Source: Desulfobacteraceae bacterium
GTDB taxonomy: Bacteria > Desulfobacterota > Desulfobacteria > Desulfobacterales > JAABRJ01
Assembly (NCBI GenBank): GCA_011390985.1
Contig: JAABRJ010000132.1
Coordinates: 1 to 5,670 of the forward strand
Length of the DNA stretch: 5,670 bases
Direction: 5' to 3'
The notes under the pieces were generated by a model that was not told where the DNA came from, did no database searches, and was given only the letters and a program-made list of their open reading frames with translations. The translations under genes were made by a program, and so were the position numbers. How positions within the stretch are numbered: position 1 is the stretch's first letter; each line of letters opens with the position of its first letter. Below, piece after piece: positions 1 through 5,670 of the stretch.

Positions 1-2
1 CG

Positions 3-968
3 GTTTGCATGTGGCTGGGGCCGGTGGTGATCGGGTCGTTGTGCCTGATATTCGGCATCATCCCCGACTGGGTTGGGCGATGGCTGGTGGAGCCGGCCGT
101 CTCGGCGATCAACCCCATCGCCGAGCACAGCGGGCTGACCCTGTTTCATGGCGTCAACAATCCGCTCCTGTTGAGCGTCCTGACCCTTGTGCTGGGGGCC
201 TGTTTTTACCTGATCAGACGGCCGCTGCGGCGCTCGGTCGTGGCCCTGGCGGCCGGGATGCCCGTCACCGCAAACGGGGTCTACGAGCTGGGGATGGCCG
301 CCACGGCGCGAACTGCTGTGATGCTGACGGGATTTATCCAAAACGGCTCGCTGCACCGCTATCTGGTGACGATCCTGGCCGTCTTTACGCTGACTGCAGC
401 CGGTGTCTGGGCCCTCAATGCAGAAGGCTTCTTCGAGCCGCCGCTTTTCCCGGCCCTGTCCTTTTGGCAGTGGCTGCTGGTGGCCCTCATGGCGAGCGCC
501 GTGGGCGTTGTGGTGGCAGCCCGCAGCCGCATCCTGGCGGTCTGCGCCCTGGGGGTGGTGGGCTCCGGTGCGGCGCTGGTCTTTCTGGCCTACGGTGCGC
601 CGGATCTGGCGCTCACCCAGTTGCTGGTGGAAACCCTGACCTTGATCATCGTCGCCATCGTTCTGCTGCGCCTGCCGCCGCTGGAGCAAGCCGCAGACGT
701 CGGCTCAGCCGCGCGCTGGTTCGATGCCCTGGTGGCCGTCGGCGCCGGAACACTGGTCGCCGCGCTGACCATGGCGACCACCAGCGGCGTCCTGGATCGA
801 CAGCTGACGGAATTTTTTGAACACAACAGCTATCTTGCCGCCCACGGGCGAAACATCGTCAACGTCATTCTGGTCGATTTTCGCGGCCTGGACACCCTGG
901 GCGAGATCGTTGTGGTCGCCACGGCCGGTCTGGCCGGGTTCGCCCTGATTACCGGACGAAGGAGGTGA
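3..968 (+). CDS. mrpA: MrpA, Na+/H+ antiporter subunit A (C-terminal part, 5' end outside window)
   Basis: This is the C-terminal portion of the largest Mrp subunit; the reading frame is open to the left edge, so the N-terminal NuoL-like antiporter core is missing. Counting from the Met at base 9, residues 1-20 and about 52-69 are membrane helices at the end of the NuoL-like part. Residues about 155-224 form the MbhD/DUF4040-type domain with the family signature GAPDLALTQLLVETLT (196-211), carrying Asp199 and Glu208 within the membrane. Residues about 236-316 are the MbhE-like domain, with the conserved stretch HGRNIVNVILVDFRGLDTLGE (279-299) and a last helix. The protein ends in a short basic tail. 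MrpB is not fused to it, unlike group 2 operons, where MrpA carries the MrpB domain. In the family MrpA is one of two proton/cation-translocating subunits and is proposed to carry the sodium path. The identification is firm; cation specificity cannot be judged from this fragment. Confidence 0.95.
   Translation, partial: VCMWLGPVVIGSLCLIFGIIPDWVGRWLVEPAVSAINPIAEHSGLTLFHGVNNPLLLSVLTLVLGACFYLIRRPLRRSVVALAAGMPVTANGVYELGMAATARTAVMLTGFIQNGSLHRYLVTILAVFTLTAAGVWALNAEGFFEPPLFPALSFWQWLLVALMASAVGVVVAARSRILAVCALGVVGSGAALVFLAYGAPDLALTQLLVETLTLIIVAIVLLRLPPLEQAADVGSAARWFDALVAVGAGTLVAALTMATTSGVLDRQLTEFFEHNSYLAAHGRNIVNVILVDFRGLDTLGEIVVVATAGLAGFALITGRRR
959..968 (+). promoter_or_regulatory. mrpB ribosome binding site, overlapping mrpA stop
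   Basis: AAGGAGGTGA is a ten-base perfect complement to the usual 3' end of bacterial 16S rRNA. Its last three bases are the mrpA stop codon. The GGAGG core ends 11 bases, and the whole match 8 bases, before the ATG at 977. That makes ATG 977 the likely start of mrpB rather than the GTG at 965, which lies inside this site and could not be served by it. Confidence 0.85.
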
Positions 969-976
969 CTGCGAGC

Positions 977-1387
977 ATGCCGTCCTTCATTCTCCAAGTC
1001 GCCAATCGCATTCTGGTCGGATTGATCCTTGTTTTTTCGGTCTATCTGCTCTTTCGCGGTCACAACGCTCCGGGCGGCGGCTTTTCCGCGGCGCTGGTGG
1101 CCGGAACCGGTTTTTCGCTGTTTGCGATTGCCGAAGGACCGCAGCCGGTCCGGCGGGCCCTGCGGGTCGACCCGCTGGTTCTGGTCGCATGCGGCCTTTT
1201 GCTGGCCATCGCTGCCGGTCTGTTGGCCGTGGCCGCCGGACAGCCCTACCTGACCGGTTTGTGGTGGCCGGCGGGGCCCGAAAACGGCGCCCCGGCCCTT
1301 GGTACGCCCCTGGTATTCGATGTGGGCGTATTCCTTGTCGTCCTGGGGACCATTTTGACCCTCGTACTTGAGTTGGAGGAAAGTTGA
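977..1387 (+). CDS. mrpB: MrpB, Na+/H+ antiporter subunit B
   Basis: A small integral membrane subunit of 136 residues, the normal size for a stand-alone MrpB (MnhB family). About four membrane helices are visible, near residues 8-26, 37-53, 66-86 and 112-131. Two family signatures are intact: HNAPGGGFSAAL at 29-40, after the first helix, and GTPLVFDVGVFLVVLG at 109-124 in the last helix. In the Mrp complex MrpB packs against the C-terminal part of MrpA and is needed for antiport. I chose ATG 977 because it has the right distance from the exceptional AAGGAGGTGA site; a GTG at 965 would add only four residues and would sit within that site. The protein ends in the acidic tail LELEES, whose codons also provide the mrpC ribosome site. 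Translation is probably coupled to mrpA. Confidence 0.93.
   Translation: MPSFILQVANRILVGLILVFSVYLLFRGHNAPGGGFSAALVAGTGFSLFAIAEGPQPVRRALRVDPLVLVACGLLLAIAAGLLAVAAGQPYLTGLWWPAGPENGAPALGTPLVFDVGVFLVVLGTILTLVLELEES
1375..1379 (+). promoter_or_regulatory. mrpC ribosome binding site
   Basis: GGAGG lies within the last codons of mrpB and ends nine bases before the GTG at 1389. This favours GTG 1389 as the mrpC start over the in-frame TTG at 1368, which lies upstream of the site. Confidence 0.75.
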
Positions 1388-1388
1388 A

Positions 1389-1775
1389 GTGGAGACCGTC
1401 TTGGCCTTGCTGAGTGGTGCGATGCTGGCCGCCAGCCTGTTTCTGATGCTCGGCAGACATCTGGTGCGCTTTATCTTCGGGCTCGTGCTGGCCAGCAACG
1501 CCGTCAACCTGTTGATTTTCGCTGCCGGCCGGCCGGGGACCGCGCGCCCCCCGCTGATTCCGGACGGTTCGCGCTTGCCGGTTGCCGCGGTCGCCAACAG
1601 TCTGCCTCAGGCGCTGATTCTGACGGCGATCGTGATCGGGTTCGCGCTGCTGGTTTTCATTTTTATTTTGTTTTTCGTAACCTACCAGAAACTGGGGACC
1701 GTGAACACCGAGGCCATGACCGATGCCGAATCCGTCACCGCCGGCCCTGGGCCGCGGGAAAGGGCGGAACCGTGA
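1389..1775 (+). CDS. mrpC: MrpC, Na+/H+ antiporter subunit C (NuoK-like)
   Basis: A 128-residue membrane subunit homologous to complex I NuoK, with three helices near residues 3-21, 26-46 and 72-98. The second helix keeps the NuoK-like SNAVNLLIF pattern (36-44). The third begins with the family hallmark LPQALILTAIVIGFA (72-86). Starting at GTG 1389 gives METVLALLSG, which matches the usual MrpC N-terminus (initiator read as Met); a longer TTG start at 1368 would add seven hydrophilic residues. Two points are unusual. The DP pair common just before LPQAL in well-known MrpC proteins is NS here (70-71). The protein also runs about 15 residues past the roughly 113 of the Bacillus protein, as a polar tail rich in Glu, Gly and Pro. 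The gene starts one base after the mrpB stop and overlaps mrpD by four bases. In the complex MrpC sits between MrpA and MrpD. Confidence 0.93.
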   Translation: METVLALLSGAMLAASLFLMLGRHLVRFIFGLVLASNAVNLLIFAAGRPGTARPPLIPDGSRLPVAAVANSLPQALILTAIVIGFALLVFIFILFFVTYQKLGTVNTEAMTDAESVTAGPGPRERAEP

Positions 1776-3271
1776 ACGGATTGCTGGCAGCGCCCATCAT
1801 CATCCCGTTTGTTGTCGCAGCCGTTGCGCTGCTGGGGCGCCGGCGGCTGCATTTCCAGAGCGCCTCGGCGATCCTCGGCGCCGCTGTGCACCTGGCCGTC
1901 GGCGGCATGCTGCTCTACCGGGTCCACCACCACGGGATTGCCGTCCTCAACGTGGGCGGTTGGCCGGCGCCGTTCGGCATCGCCCTGGTCGCAGACCACC
2001 TCAGCGCGTTGATGGTTCTTATCACCGGGGTCGTCTACGGGTCCGTAGCCGTTTATTCGCGGGCCGAGATCACCGCCGATTGCCTTCAGCGGGGCTATTA
2101 CCCACTGCTGCACATTCTGGTGGGAGGCATCAGCGGCGCATTTTTGACCGGCGACCTGTTCAACCTTTACGTTTGGTTCGAAGTCATGCTGATGGCCTCG
2201 TTCGCCTTGCTGGTGCTCGGCCGAACCCGCGCGCAACTGGACGGTGGGGTCAAGTACGTGGTCATCAACCTGATTTCGACCCTTTTGTTTCTGGCCGGTT
2301 TAGGGTTGGTCTATGCCATGACCGGAACCCTTAACATGGCCCACCTGCACCTCAAGTTGCAAACGGTTTCCGATCCGGGCCAGGTGGCGGCCGTGTCCGT
2401 CTTGTTTCTGACCGCATTCGGCATCAAAGCCGGGCTCTTTCCGCTGTTTTTCTGGCTCCCGGCCTCCTACCACACCCCGCCGGTGGCGGTATCCGCAATC
2501 TTTTCAGGCCTGTTGACGAAGGTCGGCGTTTATGCCCTGATCCGAACCTTCACCCTGCTGTTTCCCTTTGGGGACAGCGGCGTGCGGGATCTGGTGCTGG
2601 GGGCCGCAGCCCTGACCATGATCATCGGTGTGCTGGGCGCGGCGGCGCACAGTGAAATCCGGCGCATTCTTTCGTTTCACATCATCAGCCAGGTCGGGTA
2701 CATGGTTCTCGGCCTGGGTCTGCTGACGCCCCTGGCCCTGACCGGGGCCGTGTTCTATCTGCTTCACCATATCGTGGTGAAGGTCAATCTGTTTCTGATC
2801 AGCGGCCTGATCCGGCAGTGGGGCGGCTCATTCGAGCTGGCGCGCCTGGGCGGGTTGTTCCGCACCCGCGGCCTCGGCGCGCTGCTGTTTTTCATCCCCG
2901 CTTTTTCGCTGGCGGGAATTCCGCCGCTTTCCGGGTTCTGGGCGAAATTGATTCTGATTCGGGCCAGTCTTGATGCCGGCCATTTCGTTCTTGCCGGCGT
3001 CGCTGCGGTGGTCGGCCTGTTGACCGTCTATTCGATGAGCAAGATCTGGAACGAGGCCTTCTGGAAACCGAAAGCCGCGGCCGACCGCCAGGAAGCCGGC
3101 GGCGAAAGCCGTGTTTCGGCCTGGATGCTGGCGCCGGTTGGGGTCCTGGCGGCATTGACGGTGTTGATCGGGTTGGCGCCCGAGACCCTTTACCAGATGG
3201 CCCGGCTGGCTTCCGAGGAGCTGCTCGATCCGAGCGCCTATGTATACAGTGTTTTGGGGAGTGTTCGATGA
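1772..3271 (+). CDS. mrpD: MrpD, Na+/H+ antiporter subunit D (NuoN/NuoM-like)
   Basis: The second large subunit, 499 residues, the expected size. It belongs to the proton-translocating membrane transporter family of complex I NuoL/M/N, with about 14 membrane helices. The expected proton-path residues are visible: Glu137 in LYVWFEVMLMASF, Lys219 in FGIKAGLFPLFFWLP, Lys250 in FSGLLTKVGVYAL, Lys337 in HHIVVKVNLF and Lys392 in SGFWAKLILI. Glu137 and Lys219 fall at the same numbers I recall for the Bacillus pseudofirmus protein. HTPPVAVSAIFSG (234-246), SEIRRILSFHIISQVGYM (294-311) and AGIPPLSGF (381-389) are further family signatures. The start is GTG 1772, which overlaps the mrpC stop as GTGA. 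No clean GGAGG precedes it (only an AAGGGCGG-like stretch), so it probably relies on translational coupling to mrpC. MrpD is thought to be the main proton channel of the complex. Confidence 0.96.
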   Translation: MNGLLAAPIIIPFVVAAVALLGRRRLHFQSASAILGAAVHLAVGGMLLYRVHHHGIAVLNVGGWPAPFGIALVADHLSALMVLITGVVYGSVAVYSRAEITADCLQRGYYPLLHILVGGISGAFLTGDLFNLYVWFEVMLMASFALLVLGRTRAQLDGGVKYVVINLISTLLFLAGLGLVYAMTGTLNMAHLHLKLQTVSDPGQVAAVSVLFLTAFGIKAGLFPLFFWLPASYHTPPVAVSAIFSGLLTKVGVYALIRTFTLLFPFGDSGVRDLVLGAAALTMIIGVLGAAAHSEIRRILSFHIISQVGYMVLGLGLLTPLALTGAVFYLLHHIVVKVNLFLISGLIRQWGGSFELARLGGLFRTRGLGALLFFIPAFSLAGIPPLSGFWAKLILIRASLDAGHFVLAGVAAVVGLLTVYSMSKIWNEAFWKPKAAADRQEAGGESRVSAWMLAPVGVLAALTVLIGLAPETLYQMARLASEELLDPSAYVYSVLGSVR

Positions 3272-3741
3272 ACCTGTTTTTCATCAACGGTTTTATCGCA
3301 CTCGGCTTCATCGGGGTTCAGGGGCGGTTTACCTTGTCCGGGCTTCTGGTCGGCTTCGCCCTCGGTTACATGGCGCTGTGGATCACCCGGCCGCTGTACG
3401 GTGAGTCGCGCTATTTCCAGCGGGTGCCGAAAACCGCCCGTCTGCTGGGCTATTTTCTGGTGGAGTTGGTCCTGTCCAACCTGCGGGTGCTGTGGGACGT
3501 GGTGACCCCCGGGCACATCAGCCGGCCGGGGATCGTCGGTATTCCCCTGAGCGCCGAAAGCGACCTGGAGATCCTGCTGGTGGCCAACCTGATTTCGCTG
3601 ACGCCGGGTACCCTCAGCATCGATCTTTCCGAAGACCGGCGCACCCTTTTTGTGCATGTTATGTTTCTGGACGATCCGGAACGTTTCCGAAAAAGCATCA
3701 AGGACGGCCTGGAGCGGCGTGTACTGGAGGTGACCCGATGA
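3268..3741 (+). CDS. mrpE: MrpE, Na+/H+ antiporter subunit E
   Basis: A 157-residue protein of the MNHE family (usual length about 158). Hydrophobic segments lie near residues 2-17, 22-38 and 58-77 in the N-terminal half, followed by a soluble C-terminal domain. The strongest signature is NLISLTPGTLSID (107-119), followed by a Leu/Phe/Val strand (RRTLFVHVMFLDD, 124-136) and a charged C-terminal helix. ATG 3268 overlaps the mrpD stop as ATGA and has GGGGAG (3256-3261) six bases upstream. MrpE is an accessory subunit at the edge of the complex, thought to support assembly and full activity rather than to form the ion path itself. Nothing looks damaged. Confidence 0.94.
   Translation: MNLFFINGFIALGFIGVQGRFTLSGLLVGFALGYMALWITRPLYGESRYFQRVPKTARLLGYFLVELVLSNLRVLWDVVTPGHISRPGIVGIPLSAESDLEILLVANLISLTPGTLSIDLSEDRRTLFVHVMFLDDPERFRKSIKDGLERRVLEVTR
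3726..3733 (+). promoter_or_regulatory. mrpF ribosome binding site inside mrpE
   Basis: GGAGGTGA, an eight-base match to the anti-Shine-Dalgarno sequence, is encoded by the last sense codons of mrpE (Glu-Val-Thr). Its GGAGG core ends seven bases before the ATG at 3738. This fixes the mrpF start at the ATGA overlap with the mrpE stop. Confidence 0.8.
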
Positions 3742-4046
3742 TCATCGACGGCCAAACGGCGCTTCAGGCCGCCAGCCGCTTGGCGCTGGCCCTGCTGATC
3801 GTCAGTGCGGCGATTTCCTTTATCCGCCTGGTTCGTGGGCCGCAGGCGGCCGACCGCGTTGTGGCGCTGGACCTGATCTCGGTGCTGATCGTCGCCTTTC
3901 TGGCCGTCTATGCCGTCCATTCCGGGGACACCTCGTTTCTGGATGTCGCCATCGCCTATGCCCTGGTGGCGTTTCTGGGGACCGTGGCCCTGTCCAGATT
4001 TCTGCTGCGCTCCCGTGGGCGCCAGACCCCAGGGGAGAAGCGATGA
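3738..4046 (+). CDS. mrpF: MrpF, Na+/H+ antiporter subunit F
   Basis: A 102-residue membrane subunit of the MrpF/PhaF family, slightly longer than the usual 90-95. Three helices are visible near residues 11-30, 43-61 and 67-90. The family signature RGPQAADRVVALDLIS (33-48) links helices 1 and 2 and holds Asp39, Arg40 and Asp45. The third helix begins with SFLDVAIAYALVAFLG (66-81), also typical. The start is ATG 3738, overlapping mrpE by four bases, and the stop overlaps the mrpG start as ATGA. The protein ends in a basic hydrophilic tail. MrpF lies with MrpG and the C-terminal domains of MrpA in the part of the complex proposed to carry the sodium ion. Confidence 0.93.
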   Translation: MIIDGQTALQAASRLALALLIVSAAISFIRLVRGPQAADRVVALDLISVLIVAFLAVYAVHSGDTSFLDVAIAYALVAFLGTVALSRFLLRSRGRQTPGEKR

Positions 4047-4420
4047 GCGCGTTCATCGCGGCCGCCCTGCTGCTCGTCGGCAGCCTCTTTTGCCTCGTGG
4101 CCGCCGTGGGTATGCTCCGGCTGCCGGATACCCTCATCCGAATGCACGCCGCCACCAAGGCCGGGACGCTGGGTACGGGATGCATCCTGGCGGCGGAAGC
4201 CGTGGCCGCCGGCGAACTGGGCACGACCCTGAGGGCCGTTGCGGTCATCGTGTTTCTGCTGTTGACCGCCCCGGTTGCCGCGCACCTGATCGGCCGTGCG
4301 GCCTACCACCGCGGCATTCACCTGTTCGAAAAGACCTGGATCGACGAACTCGGCGAGAGCATCGAAAATCCAAAATCCGATCCGGACGGGCGGCCGGCGC
4401 AACACCTGGATCGAAGCTGA
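4043..4420 (+). CDS. mrpG: MrpG, Na+/H+ antiporter subunit G
   Basis: The last gene of the operon, a 125-residue membrane subunit of the MrpG/PhaG family (usual length about 110-125). Three helices lie near residues 3-23, 40-57 and 62-83. Family signatures are intact: GMLRLPDTLIRMHAATKAGTLG (23-44), with the RMHA and TKA.TLG elements, and LLLTAPVAAHLIGRAAY (72-88). After GIHLFEK the protein continues as about 28 hydrophilic residues, a little longer than many relatives and probably cytoplasmic. ATG 4043 overlaps the mrpF stop as ATGA and is served by GGGGAG (4032-4037) five bases upstream. A convergent gene on the other strand ends 135 bases downstream. Confidence 0.94.
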   Translation: MSAFIAAALLLVGSLFCLVAAVGMLRLPDTLIRMHAATKAGTLGTGCILAAEAVAAGELGTTLRAVAVIVFLLLTAPVAAHLIGRAAYHRGIHLFEKTWIDELGESIENPKSDPDGRPAQHLDRS

Positions 4421-4555
4421 TTCGGCTGCGGTCATGGCCTTGCGGGTGCAAGCTCGAAAAGGGGGGGGCGAAGGCGGGTCGCGGGGGGTTTCCGCCCAAA
4501 AGCTGGGTGGCGTTTTCGGTTGCGCCTGCAGCGTCCATGGGTACGCCGGCGCGCT
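4421..4555 (+). other. G-rich spacer between convergent genes, possible G-quadruplex
   Basis: These 135 bases separate the mrpG stop from the stop of the convergent gene. The + strand carries an eight-G run (4461-4468), GGG at 4476-4478 and a six-G run (4483-4488). Splitting the eight-G run gives tracts at 4461-4463, 4466-4468, 4476-4478 and 4483-4485 with loops of 2, 7 and 4 bases, which fits the G3N1-7 quadruplex pattern. A competing weak stem, GGCGG (4473-4477) with CCGCC (4492-4496), has a 14-base loop and no T run after it. I see no ordinary intrinsic terminator for either strand, and no open reading frame here that looks like a gene. Confidence 0.5.
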
Positions 4556-5670
4556 TTACCCTTCCTTCAGGAGCGGTCTTGCGGCGATCAGGTTTTCGAT
4601 TTCCTGGCGGTTGCGTTCAAGTTGTTGCAGGCGCACTTCGCTGTTTTTCTCGTAGATCGCCTCCGCCGCCTTCAACTCGCTGTATTCCATATCCCACTGG
4701 GGGGTGCTGGCGGCCCCGTCGCCGATGAGCGCCGCGTATCGCCCCAGGACCTTGTTGCCGCCTTCGATGCTTTCCACGATCATGATCATGGACTGGGTGA
4801 CCTTGGCCACCCCCGAACAGATCTGGGAGACGTTGTCCACGGCGATCTTCATGTGACTGGCGCCCTGGGCGAATTTCTCGACCATGCTGACATGGATGTC
4901 GCCGCGCTCCTTGAAATCGTTGATCAGGCGGCGGTAGCTTTTCAAGGCGGCCTGGTAGTTGACGCTCATGTCGATGCCGGTTTTCAGTTTGAACTCCATC
5001 CCCTGGCTGTCGCCAAGCGCCATCTCGAGGTGATCCCGGGCTTTTTCCACTTCCGGAAAGCGTGCGTTCAAAGGGCTCAACGACTCATGCAGGGCCGCAA
5101 TCTCGTTCAGCTGGCCCTCGAGGCTGCGGCTGTGGCGGATCTGCTCGTAGTAGGCGTTGCGATCGTGGTGGATCTGATCGGTGTAGACGTCGCTGACGTC
5201 GGTTAAATTCCGGACGATGGCGCTTACCTCCTGGACGGTGCCGCGCAGGCCATCGTTTAAGGCGATGAGGCTTTCGATGTAACGGTCGATCATGCCCCTG
5301 AACTCGGTGATGGCGACCTCATTGGGTTCACGGGGAACCTCTTTGCGGACGACTTCATAATCGGTGAAGGTTTCAATTTTCTGCCGCAGCCAGCCCAGCC
5401 TCACCAGCAGTCTGCGCATCAGGCCGTAAGCCACCGGCCGCTGCTTGTCCACCGGCACGCGCTCCTCGACGATTTTGCGGGTGCGGGCGGCGATCAGCGT
5501 TTTGAGGCCCTCTTCAATCAGCTTGATCTCTTCGACCACCTTCTGAAGATAGGTTGCGTCAAAATTACTGGACTGGACCTGCTCAAGGAAGCGGCGCCCG
5601 CGATGGCCGGCCTCGCCGGAGTCGTCGCTGGAAGACGGCTCCGTCTTGGAGTCCCACAGGCGCCCAATAC
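4556..5670 (-). CDS. Unidentified coiled-coil-rich soluble protein (N-terminus outside window)
   Basis: The frame is open to the right edge and ends at TAA (4558-4556), giving at least 370 residues. A GTG at 5539 is possible as a start, but the frame continues 43 codons upstream without a stop, with no ATG and no GTG start better placed, so the true start is probably beyond the window. I do not recognise the family. There is no signal peptide or membrane segment in the visible part. Numbering from the window edge, residues 9-20 are a polar Ser/Asp/Glu stretch (predicted disordered), and 44-75 and 78-100 are charged helices, the latter with a basic RRLLVRLGWLRQK patch (85-97). From about 120 to 300 the sequence is nearly continuous amphipathic helix, with one Cys (284). 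Residues 313-368 form a last charged coiled coil with several Glu/Arg/Gln repeats. The gene is convergent with the mrp operon, so it is a separate transcription unit. Reading as a cytoplasmic structural or signalling adaptor is only a guess. Confidence 0.8.
   Translation of the reverse strand, partial: IGRLWDSKTEPSSSDDSGEAGHRGRRFLEQVQSSNFDATYLQKVVEEIKLIEEGLKTLIAARTRKIVEERVPVDKQRPVAYGLMRRLLVRLGWLRQKIETFTDYEVVRKEVPREPNEVAITEFRGMIDRYIESLIALNDGLRGTVQEVSAIVRNLTDVSDVYTDQIHHDRNAYYEQIRHSRSLEGQLNEIAALHESLSPLNARFPEVEKARDHLEMALGDSQGMEFKLKTGIDMSVNYQAALKSYRRLINDFKERGDIHVSMVEKFAQGASHMKIAVDNVSQICSGVAKVTQSMIMIVESIEGGNKVLGRYAALIGDGAASTPQWDMEYSELKAAEAIYEKNSEVRLQQLERNRQEIENLIAARPLLKEG

Noticed and set aside
5..820. 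Plus-strand open frame of 271 codons in another frame of mrpA
   Set aside because: The product is Arg/Gly/Pro-rich with no family features, while the overlapping frame encodes unmistakable MrpA membrane domains.
830..1597. Long minus-strand open frame (255 codons) across mrpA, mrpB and mrpC
   Set aside because: It lies opposite three well-supported mrp genes, and its translation is a low-complexity Arg/Gln/Pro-rich product typical of the antisense of GC-rich coding DNA.
3..4420. Possible membrane-bound hydrogenase (Mbh/Mbx-type) or complex I-like operon instead of Mrp
   Set aside because: The MbhD- and MbhE-like domains are fused within MrpA, and separate MrpB, C, D, E, F and G follow in the classic order with no hydrogenase or NADH-module subunit in the window. 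A hydrogenase module upstream of the left edge cannot be strictly excluded.
4509..4526. GGCG/CGCC stem around a T-rich loop in the spacer
   Set aside because: Four base pairs with a ten-base loop is expected by chance in sequence this rich in GC.
4539..4561. Inverted repeat GGGTA/TACCC spanning the stop codon of the convergent gene, considered as a terminator
   Set aside because: The stem is only five base pairs with a 13-base loop, it includes the stop codon itself, and no T run follows on either strand.
4520..5206. Plus-strand open frame of 228 codons opposite the unidentified coiled-coil gene
   Set aside because: It begins in the spacer and runs antisense to a longer, clearly protein-like frame. 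Its Val/His/Asp-rich product is the usual mirror of a charged helical protein, and no ribosome site was noted.

Overview
The window is GC-rich and coding-dense. Most of it (about 3-4420, + strand) is the distal part of a canonical seven-gene Mrp/Mnh cation/proton antiporter operon: the C-terminal 321 codons of mrpA, then complete mrpB, mrpC, mrpD, mrpE, mrpF and mrpG in the classic order. MrpA and MrpB are separate proteins, which is the 'group 1' layout. The genes are packed with almost no spacing. Four junctions (C/D, D/E, E/F, F/G) are 4-base start/stop overlaps, B/C has a single base between stop and start, and the A/B stop codon lies inside the mrpB Shine-Dalgarno sequence.

The seven subunits form one membrane complex. 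MrpA and MrpD are the large complex I-like (NuoL/NuoN-type) channel subunits. MrpB, MrpC, MrpF and MrpG are small hydrophobic subunits, and MrpE is a small membrane-anchored subunit with a soluble C-terminal domain. The complex exchanges cytoplasmic Na+ (in some relatives K+ or other cations) for external protons, and so serves pH and sodium homeostasis. The MrpD residues expected for proton transport (E137, K219, K250, K392 in this protein's own numbering) are all present, so the pump looks functional.

From 4421 to 4555 is a 135-base spacer between convergent genes. It is strikingly G-rich on the + strand and fits a four-tract G-quadruplex pattern, but holds no textbook terminator. From 4556 to the right edge, on the - strand, is the C-terminal 370 codons of a soluble, mostly helical, coiled-coil-rich protein that I do not recognise. 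Its start lies outside the window.

The strong GGAGG-type ribosome sites, high GC and family details suit a Gram-negative bacterium, perhaps of proteobacterial or Desulfobacterota type, but the sequence alone does not fix the lineage. I found no mobile element, CRISPR array, RNA gene or clearly new system. The items most worth following are the unidentified convergent protein and the G-rich spacer.
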